Shown here: piece after piece, positions 8,496 through 22,277 of the stretch
How positions within the stretch are numbered: the stretch's first letter is position 1
Layout: the number at the start of each line of letters is the position of its first letter
Assembly: GCF_052324685.1 (NCBI RefSeq)
Contig: NC_135212.1
Coordinates: 49,751,898-49,815,897 of the forward strand
Direction: 5' to 3'
Length of the DNA stretch: 64,000 bases
Source of the DNA: Brachyhypopomus gauderio
Lineage: Eukaryota > Chordata > Actinopteri > Gymnotiformes > Hypopomidae
The notes under the pieces: model-generated
Database searches by the model: none
Told to the model about the DNA's origin: nothing
Seen by the model: the letters and a program-made list of their open reading frames with translations, nothing else
Program-made: the position numbers and the translations under genes

Positions 8496-8577
8496 CGACG
8501 AAGGTGGGATTCGAACCCATGCGTGCTATGCACAATGGATTAGCAGTCCATCGCCTTAACCTCTCGGCCACCTCGTC
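8496..8577 (-). pseudogene. tRNA-Ser(GCT) copy, class 14 (A49:C65)
   Basis: G49 to A opens the first T-stem pair; otherwise class 1. It precedes the 213-bp unit. Recurs at 12989 and 22190. Confidence 0.65.
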
Positions 8578-8829
8578 AATTACAGTTGTGTGTCGATTGC
8601 GATTTCAAAGATGCAAACACTATCACAGCACAAAAGGAGGCTTATCTGATTGTGGGTCCTGCACTTATATCAGGAGACACGATTGTCAGAAATTAAAGAA
8701 AGCAACACCGACGAAGGTGGGATTCGAACCCACGCGTGCTATGCACAATGGATTAGCAGTCCATCGCCTTAACCTCTCGGCCACCTCGTCAATTACAGTT
8801 GTGAGTCGATTGCGATTTCAAAGATGCAA

Positions 8830-11800
8830 ACACTTTCACAGCACAAAAGAAGGCTTTTTTGACTTGTGGGTCCTGCACTTACATCAGGAGACACGATTGT
8901 CAGAAATTTAAAAAAGCAACACCGACGAAGGTGGGATTCGAACCCACGCGTGCTATGCAAAATTGATTAGCAGTCCATCACCTTAACCTCTAGGCCACCT
9001 CGTCGTTTGTGGTTGTTTGTCGATTGCGATTTCAAAGATGCAAACACTTTCACAGCACAAAAGAAGGCTTATCTGACTTGTGGGTCCTGCACTTACACCA
9101 GGAGACACGATTGTCAGAAATTAAAGAAAGCAACACCGACGAAGGTGGGATTCTAACCCACGCGTGCTATGCACAATGGATTAGCAGTCCATCGCCTTAA
9201 CCTCTCGGCCACCTCGTCAATTACGGTTGTGTGTCGATTGCGATTTCAAAGATGCAAATACTTTCACAGCACAAAAGGAGGCGTATCTGACTTGTGGGTC
9301 CTGCACTTATATCAGGAGACACGATGGTCAGAAATTAAAGAAAGCAACACCGACGAAGGTGGGATTCGAACCCACGCGTGCTATGCACTATGGATTAGCA
9401 GTCCATCGCCTTAACCTCTCGGCCACCTCGTCGTTTGTGGTTGTGTGTCGATAGCAATTTCAAAGAAGCAAACACTTTCACAGCACAAAAGAAGGCTTTT
9501 CTGACTTGTGGGTCCTGTAGTTACAGCAGGAGACACGATTGTCAGAAATTAAAGAAAGCAACACCGACGGAGGTGGGATTCGAACACACACGTGCTATGC
9601 ATAATGGATTAGCAGTCCATCGCCTTAATCTATCGGCCACCTTGTCGTTTGTGCTTGTGTGTCGATTGCGATTTCAAAGATGCAAACACTTTCACAGCAC
9701 AAAAGCAGCCGTATATGACTTGTGGGTCCTGCACTTACAACAGGAGACACGATTGTCAGAAATTAAAGAAAGCAACACCGACGAAGGTGGGATTCGAACC
9801 CACGCATGCTATGCACAATGGATTAGCAGTCCATCGCCTTAACCTCTCGGCCACCTCATTGTTTGTGGTGGTGTGTCGATTGCGATTTCAAAGATGCAAA
9901 CACTTTCACAGCACAAAAGGAGGCTTATCTGACTTGTGGGTCCTGCTCTTATATCAGGAGACACGATTGTCAGAAATTAAAGAAAGCAACACCGACGAAG
10001 GTGGGATTCGAACCCACGCGTGCTATGCACAAGGGATTAGCAGTCCATCGCCTTAACCTCTCGGCCACCTCGTCAATTACAGTTGTGTGTCGATTGCGAT
10101 TTCAAAGATGCAAACACTTTCACAGCACAAAAGGAGGCTTATCTGACTTGTGGGTCCTGCACTTACTTCAGGAGACACGATTGTCAGAAATTAAAGAAAA
10201 CAACACCGACAAATGTGGTATTCAAACCCACGCGTGCAAAGCACAATGGATTAGCAGTCCATCGCCTTAACCTCTTGGCTACCTCGTCGCTTGCGGTTTT
10301 GTGTCGATTGTGATTTCAAAGATGCAAACACTTTCACAGCACAAAAGCAGCCGTATCTGACTTGTGGGTCCTGCACTTACACCAGGAGACACGATTGTCA
10401 GAAATTAAAGAAAGCAACACCGACGAAGGTGGGATTCTAACCCACGCGTGCTATGCACAATGGATTAGCAGTCCATCGCCTTAACCTCTCGGCCACCTCG
10501 TCAATTACGGTTGTGTGTCGATTGCGATTTCAAAGATGCAAATACTTTCACAGCACAAAAGGAGGCGTATCTGACTTGTGGGTCCTGCACTTATATCAGG
10601 AGACACGATGGTCAGAAATTAAAGAAAGCAACACCGACGAAGGTGGGATTCGAACCCACGCGTGCTATGCACTATGGATTAGCAGTCCATCGCCTTAACC
10701 TCTCGGCCACCTCGTCGTTTGTGGTTGTGTGTCGATAGCAATTTCAAAGAAGCAAACACTTTCACAGCACAAAAGAAGGCTTTTCTGACTTGTGGGTCCT
10801 GTAGTTACAGCAGGAGACACGATTGTCAGAAATTAAAGAAAGCAACACCGACGGAGGTGGGATTCGAACACACACGTGCTATGCATAATGGATTAGCAGT
10901 CCATCGCCTTAATCTATCGGCCACCTTGTCGTTTGTGCTTGTGTGTCGATTGCGATTTCAAAGATGCAAACACTTTCACAGCACAAAAGCAGCCGTATAT
11001 GACTTGTGGGTCCTGCACTTACAACAGGAGACACGATTGTCAGAAATTAAAGAAAGCAACACCGACGAAGGTGGGATTCGAACCCACGCATGCTATGCAC
11101 AATGGATTAGCAGTCCATCGCCTTAACCTCTCGGCCACCTCATTGTTTGTGGTGGTGTGTCGATTGCGATTTCAAAGATGCAAACACTTTCACAGCACAA
11201 AAGGAGGCTTATCTGACTTGTGGGTCCTGCTCTTATATCAGGAGACACGATTGTCAGAAATTAAAGAAAGCAACACCGACGAAGGTGGGATTCGAACCCA
11301 CACGTGCTATGCACAAGGGATTAGCAGTCCATCGCCTTAACCTCTCGGCCACCTCGTCAATTACAGTTGTGTGTCGATTGCGATTTCAAAGATGCAAACA
11401 CTTTCACAGCACAAAAGGAGGCTTATCTGACTTGTGGGTCCTGCACTTACTTCAGGAGACACGATTGTCAGAAATTAAAGAAAACAACACCGACAAATGT
11501 GGTATTCAAACCCACGCGTGCAAAGCACAATGGATTAGCAGTCCATCGCCTTAACCTCTTGGCTACCTCGTCGCTTGCGGTTTTGTGTCGATTGTGATTT
11601 CAAAGATGCAAACACTTTCACAGCACAAAAGCAGCCGTATCTGACTTGTGGGTCCTGCACTTACACCAGGAGACACGATTGTCAGAAATTAAAAAAAGCA
11701 ACACCGACGAAGGTGGGATTCGAACACACGCGTGCTATGCACAATGGATAAGCAGTCCATCGCCTTAACCTCTCGGCCACCTCGTCAATTACGGTTGTGT

Positions 11801-13336
11801 GTCGATTGCGATTTCAAAGAAGCAAGCACTTTCACAGCACAAAAGAAGGCCTTTCTGACTTGTGGGTCCTGTAGTTACAGCAGGAGACACGATTGTCAGA
11901 AATTAAAGAAAGCAACACCGACGAAGGTGGGATTCGAACCCACGCGTGCAAAGCACAATGGATTAGCAGTCCATCGCCTTAACCTCTCGGCCACCTCGTC
12001 AATTATGGTTGTGTGTCGATAGCAATTTCAAAGAAGCAAGCACTTTCACAGCACAAAAGAAGGCCTTTCTGACTTGTGGGTCCTGTAGTTACAGCAGGAG
12101 ACACGATTGCCAGAAATTAAAGAAAGCAACACCGACGAAGGTGGGATTCGAACCCACGCGTGCTATGCACAATGGATTAGCAGTCCATCGCCTTAACCTC
12201 TCGGCCACCTCGTCAATTACGGTTGTGTGTCGATTGCGATTTCAAAGATGCAAATACTTTCACAGCACAAAAGGAGGCTTATCTGACTTGTGGGTCCTGC
12301 ACTTATATCAGGAGACACGATTGTCAGAAATTAAAGAAAGCAACACCGACGAAGGTGGGATTCGAACCCACGCGTGCTATGCACAATGGATTAGCAGTCC
12401 ATTGCCTTAACCTCTCGGCCACCTCGTCGTTTGTGGTTGTGTGTCGATAGCAATTTCAAAGAAGCAAACACTTTCACAGCACAAAAGCAGGCGTATATGA
12501 CTTGTTGGTCCTGCACTTACAACAGGAGACACGATTGTCAGAAATTAAAGAAAGCAACACAGACGAAGGTGGGATTCGAACCCACGCGTGCTATGCACAA
12601 TGGATTAGCAGTCCATCCCCTTAATCTCTTGGCCACCTCGTCGTTTGTGGTTGTGTGTCGATTGCGATTTCAAAGATGCAAACACTTTCACAGCACAAAA
12701 GGAGGCTTATCTGACTTGTGGGTCCTGCACTTATATCAGGAGACACGATTGTCAGAAATTAAAGAAAGCAACACCGACGAAGGTGGGATTCGAACCCACG
12801 CGTGCTATGCACAATGGATTAGCAGTCCATCGCCTTAACCTCTCGGCCACCTCGTCAATTACAGTTGTGTGTCGATTGCGATTTCAAAGATGCAAACACT
12901 TTCACAGCACAAAAGGAGGCTTATCTGACTTGTGGATCCTGCACTTATATCAGGAGACACGATTGTCAGAAATTAAAGAAAACAACACCGACGAAGGTGG
13001 GATTCGAACCCATGCGTGCTATGCACAATGGATTAGCAGTCCATCGCCTTAACCTCTCGGCCACCTCGTCAATTACAGTTGTGTGTCGATTGCGATTTCA
13101 AAGATGCAAACACTATCACAGCACAAAAGGAGGCTTATCTGATTGTGGGTCCTGCACTTATATCAGGAGACACGATTGTCAGAAATTAAAGAAAGCAACA
13201 CCGACGAAGGTGGGATTCGAACCCACGCGTGCTATGCACAATGGATTAGCAGTCCATCGCCTTAACCTCTCGGCCACCTCGTCAATTACAGTTGTGAGTC
13301 GATTGCGATTTCAAAGATGCAAACACTTTCACAGCA
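8830..13336. repeat. 21-unit block, copy 2 of a tandem pair
   Basis: Class string for genes 9137-13202: 3 1 4 12 8 5 3 1 4 12 8 5 9 2 1 1 14 1 14 1. Identity with copy 1 ends near 13336, where the spacer switches from the AAAAGAAGG to the AAAAGGAGG form. A unique A at about 12935 marks this copy. Confidence 0.88.
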
Positions 13337-13415
13337 CAAAAGGAGGCTTATCTGACTTGTGGGTCCTGCACTTACTTCAGGAGACACGATTGTCAGAAAT
13401 TAAAAAAAGCAACAC

Positions 13416-13497
13416 CGACGAAGGTGGGATTCGAACCCAGGCGTGCAAAGCACAATGGATTAGCAGTCCATCGCCTTAACCTCTCGGCCACCTCGTC
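13416..13497 (-). pseudogene. tRNA-Ser(GCT) copy, class 14 (C49:C65) with T7
   Basis: UUU variable loop and T7 stop as in class 2, but G49 to C breaks the first T-stem pair. Recurs at 22830. Confidence 0.68.
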
Positions 13498-13629
13498 AAT
13501 TATGGTTGTGTGTCGATTGTGATTTCAAAGATGCAAACACTTTCACAGCACAAAAGCAGGCTTGTCTGACTTGTGGGTCCTGCACTTACATCAGGAGACA
13601 CGATTGTCAGAAATTAAAAAAAGCAACAC

Positions 13630-13711
13630 CGACGAAGGTGGGATTCGAACCCACGCGTGCAAAGCACAATGGATTAGCAGTCCATCGCCTTAACCTCCCG
13701 GCCACCTCGTC
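13630..13711 (-). pseudogene. tRNA-Ser(GCT) copy, class 14 (A14G) with T7
   Basis: Class 2 body and T7 stop, but invariant A14 (tertiary pair with U8 and part of the A box) is G. Recurs at 23044. Confidence 0.68.
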
Positions 13712-13843
13712 GTTTGTGGTTGTGTGTCGATAGCAATTTCAAAGAAGCAAGCACTTTCACAGCACAAAAGAAGGCCTTTCTGACTTGTGAGTCCTGCACT
13801 TACACCAGGAGACACGATTGTCAGAAATTAAAAAAAGCAACAC

Positions 13844-13925
13844 CGACGAAGGTGGGATTCAAACACACGCGTGCTATGCACAATGGATTAGCAGTCCATC
13901 GCCTTAACCTCTCGGCCACCTCGTC
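13844..13925 (-). pseudogene. tRNA-Ser(GCT) copy, class 14 (C56U, U52) with T7
   Basis: Both the T stem (U52:C62) and the B box (C56U) are damaged although the T7 stop is present. Recurs at 23258. Confidence 0.72.
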
Positions 13926-14057
13926 AATTATGGTTGTGTGTCGATTGCGATTTCAAAGATGCAAACACTTTCACAACACAAAAGCAGGCTTGTCTGACTT
14001 GTGGGTCCTGCACTTACATCAGGAGACACGATTGTCAGAAATTAAAAAAAGCAACAC

Positions 14058-14139
14058 CGACGAAGGTGGGATTCGAACCCACGCGTGCAAAGCACAATGG
14101 ATTAGCAGTCCATCGCCTTAACCTCTCGGCCACCTCGTC
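14058..14139 (-). tRNA. tRNA-Ser(GCT), class 2, intact with T7
   Basis: Sequence as the 792-873 gene; T7 stop directly downstream. Confidence 0.93.
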
Positions 14140-14271
14140 AATTATGGTTGTGTGTCGATTGTGATTTCAAAGATGCAAACACTTTCACAGCACAAAAGCA
14201 GGCTTGTCTGACTTGTGGGTCCTGCACTTACATCAGGAGACACGATTGTCAGAAATTTAAAAAATCAACAC

Positions 14272-14353
14272 CGACGAAGGTGGGATTCGAACCCACGCGT
14301 GCAAAGCACAATGGATTAGCAGTCCATCGCCTTAACCTCTCGGCCACCTCGTC
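14272..14353 (-). tRNA. tRNA-Ser(GCT), class 2, intact with T6
   Basis: Consensus class 2 gene. The stop is T6 within a GATTTTTTAAATTT context, a variant shared only with 23686-23767. Confidence 0.92.
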
Positions 14354-15192
14354 GTTTGTGGTTGTGTGTCGATAGCAATTTCAAAGAAGCAAACACTTTC
14401 ACAGCACAAAAGAAGGCTTTTCTGACTTGTGGGTCCTGTAGTTACAGCAGGAGACACGATTGTCAGAAATTAAAGAAAGCAACACCGACGGAGGTGGGAT
14501 TCGAACACACACGTGCTATGCATAATGGATTAGCAGTCCATCGCCTTAATCTATCGGCCACCTTGTCGTTTGTGCTTGTGTGTCGATTGCGATTTCAAAG
14601 ATGCAAACACTTTCACAGCACAAAAGCAGCCGTATATGACTTGTGGGTCCTGCACTTACAACAGGAGACACGATTGTCAGAAATTAAAGAAAGCAACACC
14701 GACGAAGGTGGGATTCGAACCCACGCATGCTATGCACAATGGATTAGCAGTCCATCGCCTTAACCTCTCGGCCACCTCATTGTTTGTGGTGGTGTGTCGA
14801 TTGCGATTTCAAAGATGCAAACACTTTCACAGCACAAAAGAAGGCTTTTCTGACTTGTGGGTCCTGTAGTTACAGCAGGAGACACGATTGTCAGAAATTA
14901 AAGAAAGCAACACCGACGGAGGTGGGATTCGAACACACACGTGCTATGCATAATGGATTAGCAGTCCATCGCCTTAATCTATCGGCCACCTTGTCGTTTG
15001 TGCTTGTGTGTCGATTGCGATTTCAAAGATGCAAACACTTTCACAGCACAAAAGCAGCCGTATATGACTTGTGGGTCCTGCACTTACAACAGGAGACACG
15101 ATTGTCAGAAATTAAAGAAAGCAACACCGACGAAGGTGGGATTCGAACCCACGCATGCTATGCACAATGGATTAGCAGTCCATCGCCTTAAC

Positions 15193-18100
15193 CTCTCGGC
15201 CACCTCATTGTTTGTGGTGGTGTGTCGATTGCGATTTCAAAGATGCAAACACTTTCACAGCACAAAAGGAGGCTTATCTGACTTGTGGGTCCTGCACTTA
15301 TATCAGGAGACACGATTGTCAGAAATTAAAGAAAGCAACACCGACGAAGGTGGGATTCGAACCCACGCGTGCTATGCACAAGGGATTAGCAGTCCATCGC
15401 CTTAACCTCTCGGCCACCTCGTCAATTACAGTTGTGTGTCGATTGCGATTTCAAAGATGCAAACACTTTCACAGCACAAAAGGAGGCTTATCTGACTTGT
15501 GGGTCCTGCACTTACTTCAGGAGACACGATTGTCAGAAATTAAAGAAAACAACACCGACAAATGTGGTATTCAAACCCACGCAAGCAAAGCACAATGGAT
15601 TAGCAGTCCATTGCCTTAACCTCTTGGCTACCTCGTCGCTTGCGGTTTTGTGTCGATTGTGATTTCAAAGATGCAAACACTTTCACAGCACAAAAGCAGC
15701 CGTATCTGACTTGTGGGTCCTGCACTTACACCAGGAGACACGATTGTCAGAAATTAAAAAAAGCAACACCGACGAAGGTGGGATTCGAACACACGCGTGC
15801 TATGCACAATGGATAAGCAGTCCATCGCCTTAACCTCTCGGCCACCTCGTCAATTACGGTTGTGTGTCGATTGCGATTTCAAAGATGCAAACACTTTCAC
15901 AACACAAAAGCAGGCTTGTCTGACTTGTGGGTCCTGCACTTACATCAGGAGACACGATTGTCAGAAATTAAAAAAAGCAACACCGACGAAGGTGGGATTC
16001 GAACCCACGCGTGCAAAGCACAATGGATTAGCAGTCCATCGCCTTAACCTCTCGGCCACCTCGTCAATTATGGTTGTGTGTCGATAGCAATTTCAAAGAA
16101 GCAAGCACTTTCACAGCACAAAAGAAGGCCTTTCTGACTTGTGGGTCCTGTAGTTACAGCAGGAGACACGATTGTCAGAAATTAAAGAAAGCAACACCGA
16201 CGAAGGTGGGATTCGAACCCACGCGTGCTATGCACAATGGATTAGCAGTCCATCGCCTTAACCTCTCGGCCACCTCGTCAATTACAGTTGTGTGTCGATT
16301 GCGATTTCAAAGATGCAAATACTTTCACAGCACAAAAGGAGGCTTATCTGACTTGTGGGTCCTGCACTTATATCAGGAGACACGATTGTCAGAAATTAAA
16401 GAAAGCAACACCGACGAAGGTGGGATTCGAACCCACAAGTGCTATGCATAATGGATTAGCAGTCCATCGCCTTACCCTCTCGGCCACCTTGTCGTTTGTG
16501 GTTGTGTGTCGATTGCGATTTCAAAGATGCAAACACTTTCACAGCACAAAAGAAGGCTTATCTGACTTGTGGGTCCTGCACTTACACCAGGAGACACGAT
16601 TGTCAGAAATTAAAGAAAGCAACACCGACGAAGGTGGGATTCGAACCCACGCGTGCTATGCACAATGGATTAGCAGTCCATCGCCTTAACCTCTCGGCCA
16701 CCTCGTCGTGTGTGGTTGTGTGTCGATAGCAATTTCAAAGAAGCAAACACTTTCACAGCACAAAAGAAGGCTTTTCTGACTTGTGGGTCCTGTAGTTACA
16801 GCAGGAGACACGATTGTCAGAAATTAAAGAAAGCAACACCGACGAAGGTGGGATTCGAACACACACGTGCTATGCATAATGGATTAGCAGTCCATCGCCT
16901 TAATCTATCGGCCACCTTGTCGTTTGTGCTTGTGTGTCGATTGCGATTTCAAAGATGCAAACACTTTCACAGCACAAAAGCAGCCGTATATGACTTGTGG
17001 GTCCTGCACTTACAACAGGAGACACGATTGTCAGAAATTAAAGAAAGCAACACCGACAAAGGTGGGATTCTAACCCACGCGTGCTATGCACAATGGATTA
17101 GCAGTCCATCCCCTTAACCTCTCGGCCACCTCGTCGTTTGTGGTTGTGTGTCGATTGCGATTTCAAAGATGCAAACACTTTCACAGCACAAAAGGAGGCT
17201 TATCTGACTTGTGGGTCCTGCACTTATATCAGGAGACACGATTGTCAGAAATTAAAGAAAGCAACACCGACGAAGGTGGGATTCGAACCCACGCGTGCTA
17301 TGCACAATGGATTAGCAGTCCATCGCCTTAACCTCTCGGCCACCTCGTCAATTACAGTTGTGTGTCGATTGCGATTTCAAAGATGCAAACACTTTCACAG
17401 CACAAAAGCAGCCGTATATGACTTGTGGGTACTGCACTTACAACAGGAGACACGATTGTCAGAAATTAAGGAAAGCAACACCGACGAAGGTGGGATTCGA
17501 ACCCACGCGTGCTATGCACAATGGATTAGCAGTTCATCGCCTTAACCTCTCGGCCACCTCGTCAATTACAGTTGTGTGTCGATTGCGATTTCAAAGATGC
17601 AAACACTTTCACAGCACAAAAGGAGGCTTATCTGACTTGTGGGTCCTGCACTTACTTCAGGAGACACGATTGTCAGAAATTAAAGAAAACAACACCGACG
17701 AATGTGGTATTCAAACCCACGCGTGCAAAGCACAATGGATTAGCAGTCCATCGCCTTAACCTCTTGGCTACCTCGTCGCTTGTGGTTTTGTGTCGATTGC
17801 GATTTCAAAGATGCAAACACTTTCACAGCACAAAAGCAGCCGTATCTGACTTGTGGGTACTGCACTTACACCAGGAGACACGATTGTCAGAAATTAAAGA
17901 AAGCAACACCGACGAAGGTGGGATTCGAACCCACGCGTGCTATGCATAATGGATTAGCAGTCCATCTCCTTAACCTCTCGGCCACCTCGTCAATTACGGT
18001 TGTGTGTCGATTGCGATTTCAAAGATGCAAATACTTTCACAGCACAAAAGGAGGCTTATCTGACTTGTGGGTCCTGCACTTATATCAGGAGACACGATTG

Positions 18101-21100
18101 TCAGAAATTAAAGAAAGCAACACCGACGAAGGTGGGATTCGAACCCACAAGTGCTATGCATAATGGATTAGCAGTCCATCGCCTTACCCTCTCGGCCACC
18201 TTGTCGTTTGTGGTTGTGTGTCGATTGCGATTTCAAAGATGCAAACACTTTCACAGCACAAAAGAAGGCTTATCTGACTTGTGGGTCCTGCACTTACACC
18301 AGGAGACACGATTGTCAGAAATTAAAGAAAGCAACACCGACGAAGGTGGGATTCGAACCCACGCGTGCTATGCACAATGGATTAGCAGTCCATCGCCTTA
18401 ACCTCTCGGCCACCTCGTCGTGTGTGGTTGTGTGTCGATAGCAATTTCAAAGAAGCAAACACTTTCACAGCACAAAAGAAGGCTTTTCTGACTTGTGGGT
18501 CCTGTAGTTACAGCAGGAGACACGATTGTCAGAAATTAAAGAAAGCAACACCGACGAAGGTGGGATTCGAACACACACGTGCTATGCATAATGGATTAGC
18601 AGTCCATCGCCTTAATCTATCGGCCACCTTGTCGTTTGTGCTTGTGTGTCGATTGCGATTTCAAAGATGCAAACACTTTCACAGCACAAAAGCAGCCGTA
18701 TATGACTTGTGGGTCCTGCACTTACAACAGGAGACACGATTGTCAGAAATTAAAGAAAGCAACACCGACAAAGGTGGGATTCTAACCCACGCGTGCTATG
18801 CACAATGGATTAGCAGTCCATCCCCTTAACCTCTCGGCCACCTCGTCGTTTGTGGTTGTGTGTCGATTGCGATTTCAAAGATGCAAACACTTTCACAGCA
18901 CAAAAGGAGGCTTATCTGACTTGTGGGTCCTGCACTTATATCAGGAGACACGATTGTCAGAAATTAAAGAAAGCAACACCGACGAAGGTGGGATTCGAAC
19001 CCACGCGTGCTATGCACAATGGATTAGCAGTCCATCGCCTTAACCTCTCGGCCACCTCGTCAATTACAGTTGTGTGTCGATTGCGATTTCAAAGATGCAA
19101 ACACTTTCACAGCACAAAAGCAGCCGTATATGACTTGTGGGTACTGCACTTACACCAGGAGACACGATTGTCAGAAATTAAAGAAAGCAACACCGACGAA
19201 GGTGGGATTCGAACCCACGCGTGCTATGCATAATGGATTAGCAGTCCATCTCCTTAACCTCTCGGCCACCTCGTCAATCACGGTTGTGTGTCGATTGCAA
19301 TTTCAAAGATGCAAAGACTTTCACAGCACAAAAGGAGGCTTGTCTGACTTGTGGGTCCTGCACTTACATCAGGAGACACGATTGTCAGAAATTTAAAAAA
19401 GCAACACCGACGAAGGTGGGATTCGAACCCACGCGATCTATGCAAAATGGATAAGCAGTCCATCACCTTAACCTCTAGGCCACCTCGTCGTTTGTGGTTG
19501 TGTGTCGATAGCAATTTCAAAGAAGCAAACACTTTCACAGCACAAAAGAAGGCTTTTTTGACTTGTGGGTCCTGCACTTACATCAGGAGACACGATTGTC
19601 AGAAATTTAAAAAAGCAACACCGACGAAGGTGGGATTCGAACCCACGCGTGCTATGCAAAATTGATTAGCAGTCCATCACCTTAACCTCTAGGCCACCTC
19701 GTCGTTTGTGGTTGTTTGTCGATTGCGATTTCAAAGATGCAAACACTTTCACAGCACAAAAGAAGGCTTATCTGACTTGTGGGTCCTGCACTTACACCAG
19801 GAGACACGATTGTCAGAAATTAAAGAAAGCAACACCGACGAAGGTGGGATTCTAACCCACGCGTGCTATGCACAATGGATTAGCAGTCCATCGCCTTAAC
19901 CTCTCGGCCACCTCGTCAATTACGGTTGTGTGTCGATTGCGATTTCAAAGATGCAAATACTTTCACAGCACAAAAGGAGGCGTATCTGACTTGTGGGTCC
20001 TGCACTTATATCAGGAGACACGATGGTCAGAAATTAAAGAAAGCAACACCGACGAAGGTGGGATTCGAACCCACGCGTGCTATGCACTATGGATTAGCAG
20101 TCCATCGCCTTAACCTCTCGGCCACCTCGTCGTTTGTGGTTGTGTGTCGATAGCAATTTCAAAGAAGCAAACACTTTCACAGCACAAAAGAAGGCTTTTC
20201 TGACTTGTGGGTCCTGTAGTTACAGCAGGAGACACGATTGTCAGAAATTAAAGAAAGCAACACCGACGGAGGTGGGATTCGAACACACACGTGCTATGCA
20301 TAATGGATTAGCAGTCCATCGCCTTAATCTATCGGCCACCTTGTCGTTTGTGCTTGTGTGTCGATTGCGATTTCAAAGATGCAAACACTTTCACAGCACA
20401 AAAGCAGCCGTATATGACTTGTGGGTCCTGCACTTACAACAGGAGACACGATTGTCAGAAATTAAAGAAAGCAACACCGACGAAGGTGGGATTCGAACCC
20501 ACGCATGCTATGCACAATGGATTAGCAGTCCATCGCCTTAACCTCTCGGCCACCTCATTGTTTGTGGTGGTGTGTCGATTGCGATTTCAAAGATGCAAAC
20601 ACTTTCACAGCACAAAAGGAGGCTTATCTGACTTGTGGGTCCTGCTCTTATATCAGGAGACACGATTGTCAGAAATTAAAGAAAGCAACACCGACGAAGG
20701 TGGGATTCGAACCCACGCGTGCTATGCACAAGGGATTAGCAGTCCATCGCCTTAACCTCTCGGCCACCTCGTCAATTACAGTTGTGTGTCGATTGCGATT
20801 TCAAAGATGCAAACACTTTCACAGCACAAAAGGAGGCTTATCTGACTTGTGGGTCCTGCACTTACTTCAGGAGACACGATTGTCAGAAATTAAAGAAAAC
20901 AACACCGACAAATGTGGTATTCAAACCCACGCGTGCAAAGCACAATGGATTAGCAGTCCATCGCCTTAACCTCTTGGCTACCTCGTCGCTTGCGGTTTTG
21001 TGTCGATTGTGATTTCAAAGATGCAAACACTTTCACAGCACAAAAGCAGCCGTATCTGACTTGTGGGTCCTGCACTTACACCAGGAGACACGATTGTCAG

Positions 21101-21108
21101 AAATTAAA
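15193..21108. repeat. Long duplicated block, copy 2 (matches 1-5916)
   Basis: Class string for genes 15342-19622: 8 5 9 2 1 6 1 4 3 1 14 5 7 6 1 4 3 1 7 10 11; then 19836-20906: 3 1 4 12 8 5. Identity with copy 1 ends near 21108, where this copy has the T7 spacer of a class 9 unit and copy 1 has the TTTCTTT spacer of a class 3 unit. Confidence 0.9.
15984..16065 (-). tRNA. tRNA-Ser(GCT), class 2, intact with T7
   Basis: Long-range duplicate of 792-873. Confidence 0.93.
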
Positions 21109-22277
21109 AAAAGCAACACCGACGAAGGTGGGATTCGAACACACGCGTGCTATGCACAATGGATAAGCAGTCCATCGCCTTAACCTCTCGGCCACCTCGT
21201 CAATTACGGTTGTGTGTCGATTGCGATTTCAAAGAAGCAAGCACTTTCACAGCACAAAAGAAGGCCTTTCTGACTTGTGGGTCCTGTAGTTACAGCAGGA
21301 GACACGATTGTCAGAAATTAAAGAAAGCAACACCGACGAAGGTGGGATTCGAACCCACGCGTGCAAAGCACAATGGATTAGCAGTCCATCGCCTTAACCT
21401 CTCGGCCACCTCGTCAATTATGGTTGTGTGTCGATAGCAATTTCAAAGAAGCAAGCACTTTCACAGCACAAAAGAAGGCCTTTCTGACTTGTGGGTCCTG
21501 TAGTTACAGCAGGAGACACGATTGCCAGAAATTAAAGAAAGCAACACCGACGAAGGTGGGATTCGAACCCACGCGTGCTATGCACAATGGATTAGCAGTC
21601 CATCGCCTTAACCTCTCGGCCACCTCGTCAATTACGGTTGTGTGTCGATTGCGATTTCAAAGATGCAAATACTTTCACAGCACAAAAGGAGGCTTATCTG
21701 ACTTGTGGGTCCTGCACTTATATCAGGAGACACGATTGTCAGAAATTAAAGAAAGCAACACCGACGAAGGTGGGATTCGAACCCACGCGTGCTATGCACA
21801 ATGGATTAGCAGTCCATTGCCTTAACCTCTCGGCCACCTCGTCGTTTGTGGTTGTGTGTCGATAGCAATTTCAAAGAAGCAAACACTTTCACAGCACAAA
21901 AGCAGGCGTATATGACTTGTTGGTCCTGCACTTATATCAGGAGACACGATTGTCAGAAATTAAAGAAAGCAACACCGACGAAGGTGGGATTCGAACCCAC
22001 GCGTGCTATGCACAATGGATTAGCAGTCCATCGCCTTAACCTCTCGGCCACCTCGTCAATTACAGTTGTGTGTCGATTGCGATTTCAAAGATGCAAACAC
22101 TTTCACAGCACAAAAGGAGGCTTATCTGACTTGTGGGTCCTGCACTTATATCAGGAGACACGATTGTCAGAAATTAAAGAAAACAACACCGACGAAGGTG
22201 GGATTCGAACCCATGCGTGCTATGCACAATGGATTAGCAGTCCATCGCCTTAACCTCTCGGCCACCTCGTCAATTAC

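Larger units (their letters stand above)
4337..8829. repeat. 21-unit block, copy 1 of a tandem pair
   Basis: Class string for genes 4644-8923: 3 1 4 12 8 5 3 1 4 12 8 5 9 2 1 1 14 1 14 1 11. The next block repeats this with a shift of 4493 bp (21 units minus one deletion). A difference between the copies is T at 7216 against G at 11709. Confidence 0.9.
13337..15192. repeat. Array segment with clustered single-lesion copies
   Basis: Class string for genes 13416-15128: 14 14 14 2 2 4 12 4 12. The first five units have T6/T7 stops. 14356-14783 and 14784-15211 are near-identical two-unit (428 bp) tandem copies, giving the 4 12 4 12 pattern. 13416-14353 recurs at 22830-23767. Confidence 0.87.
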
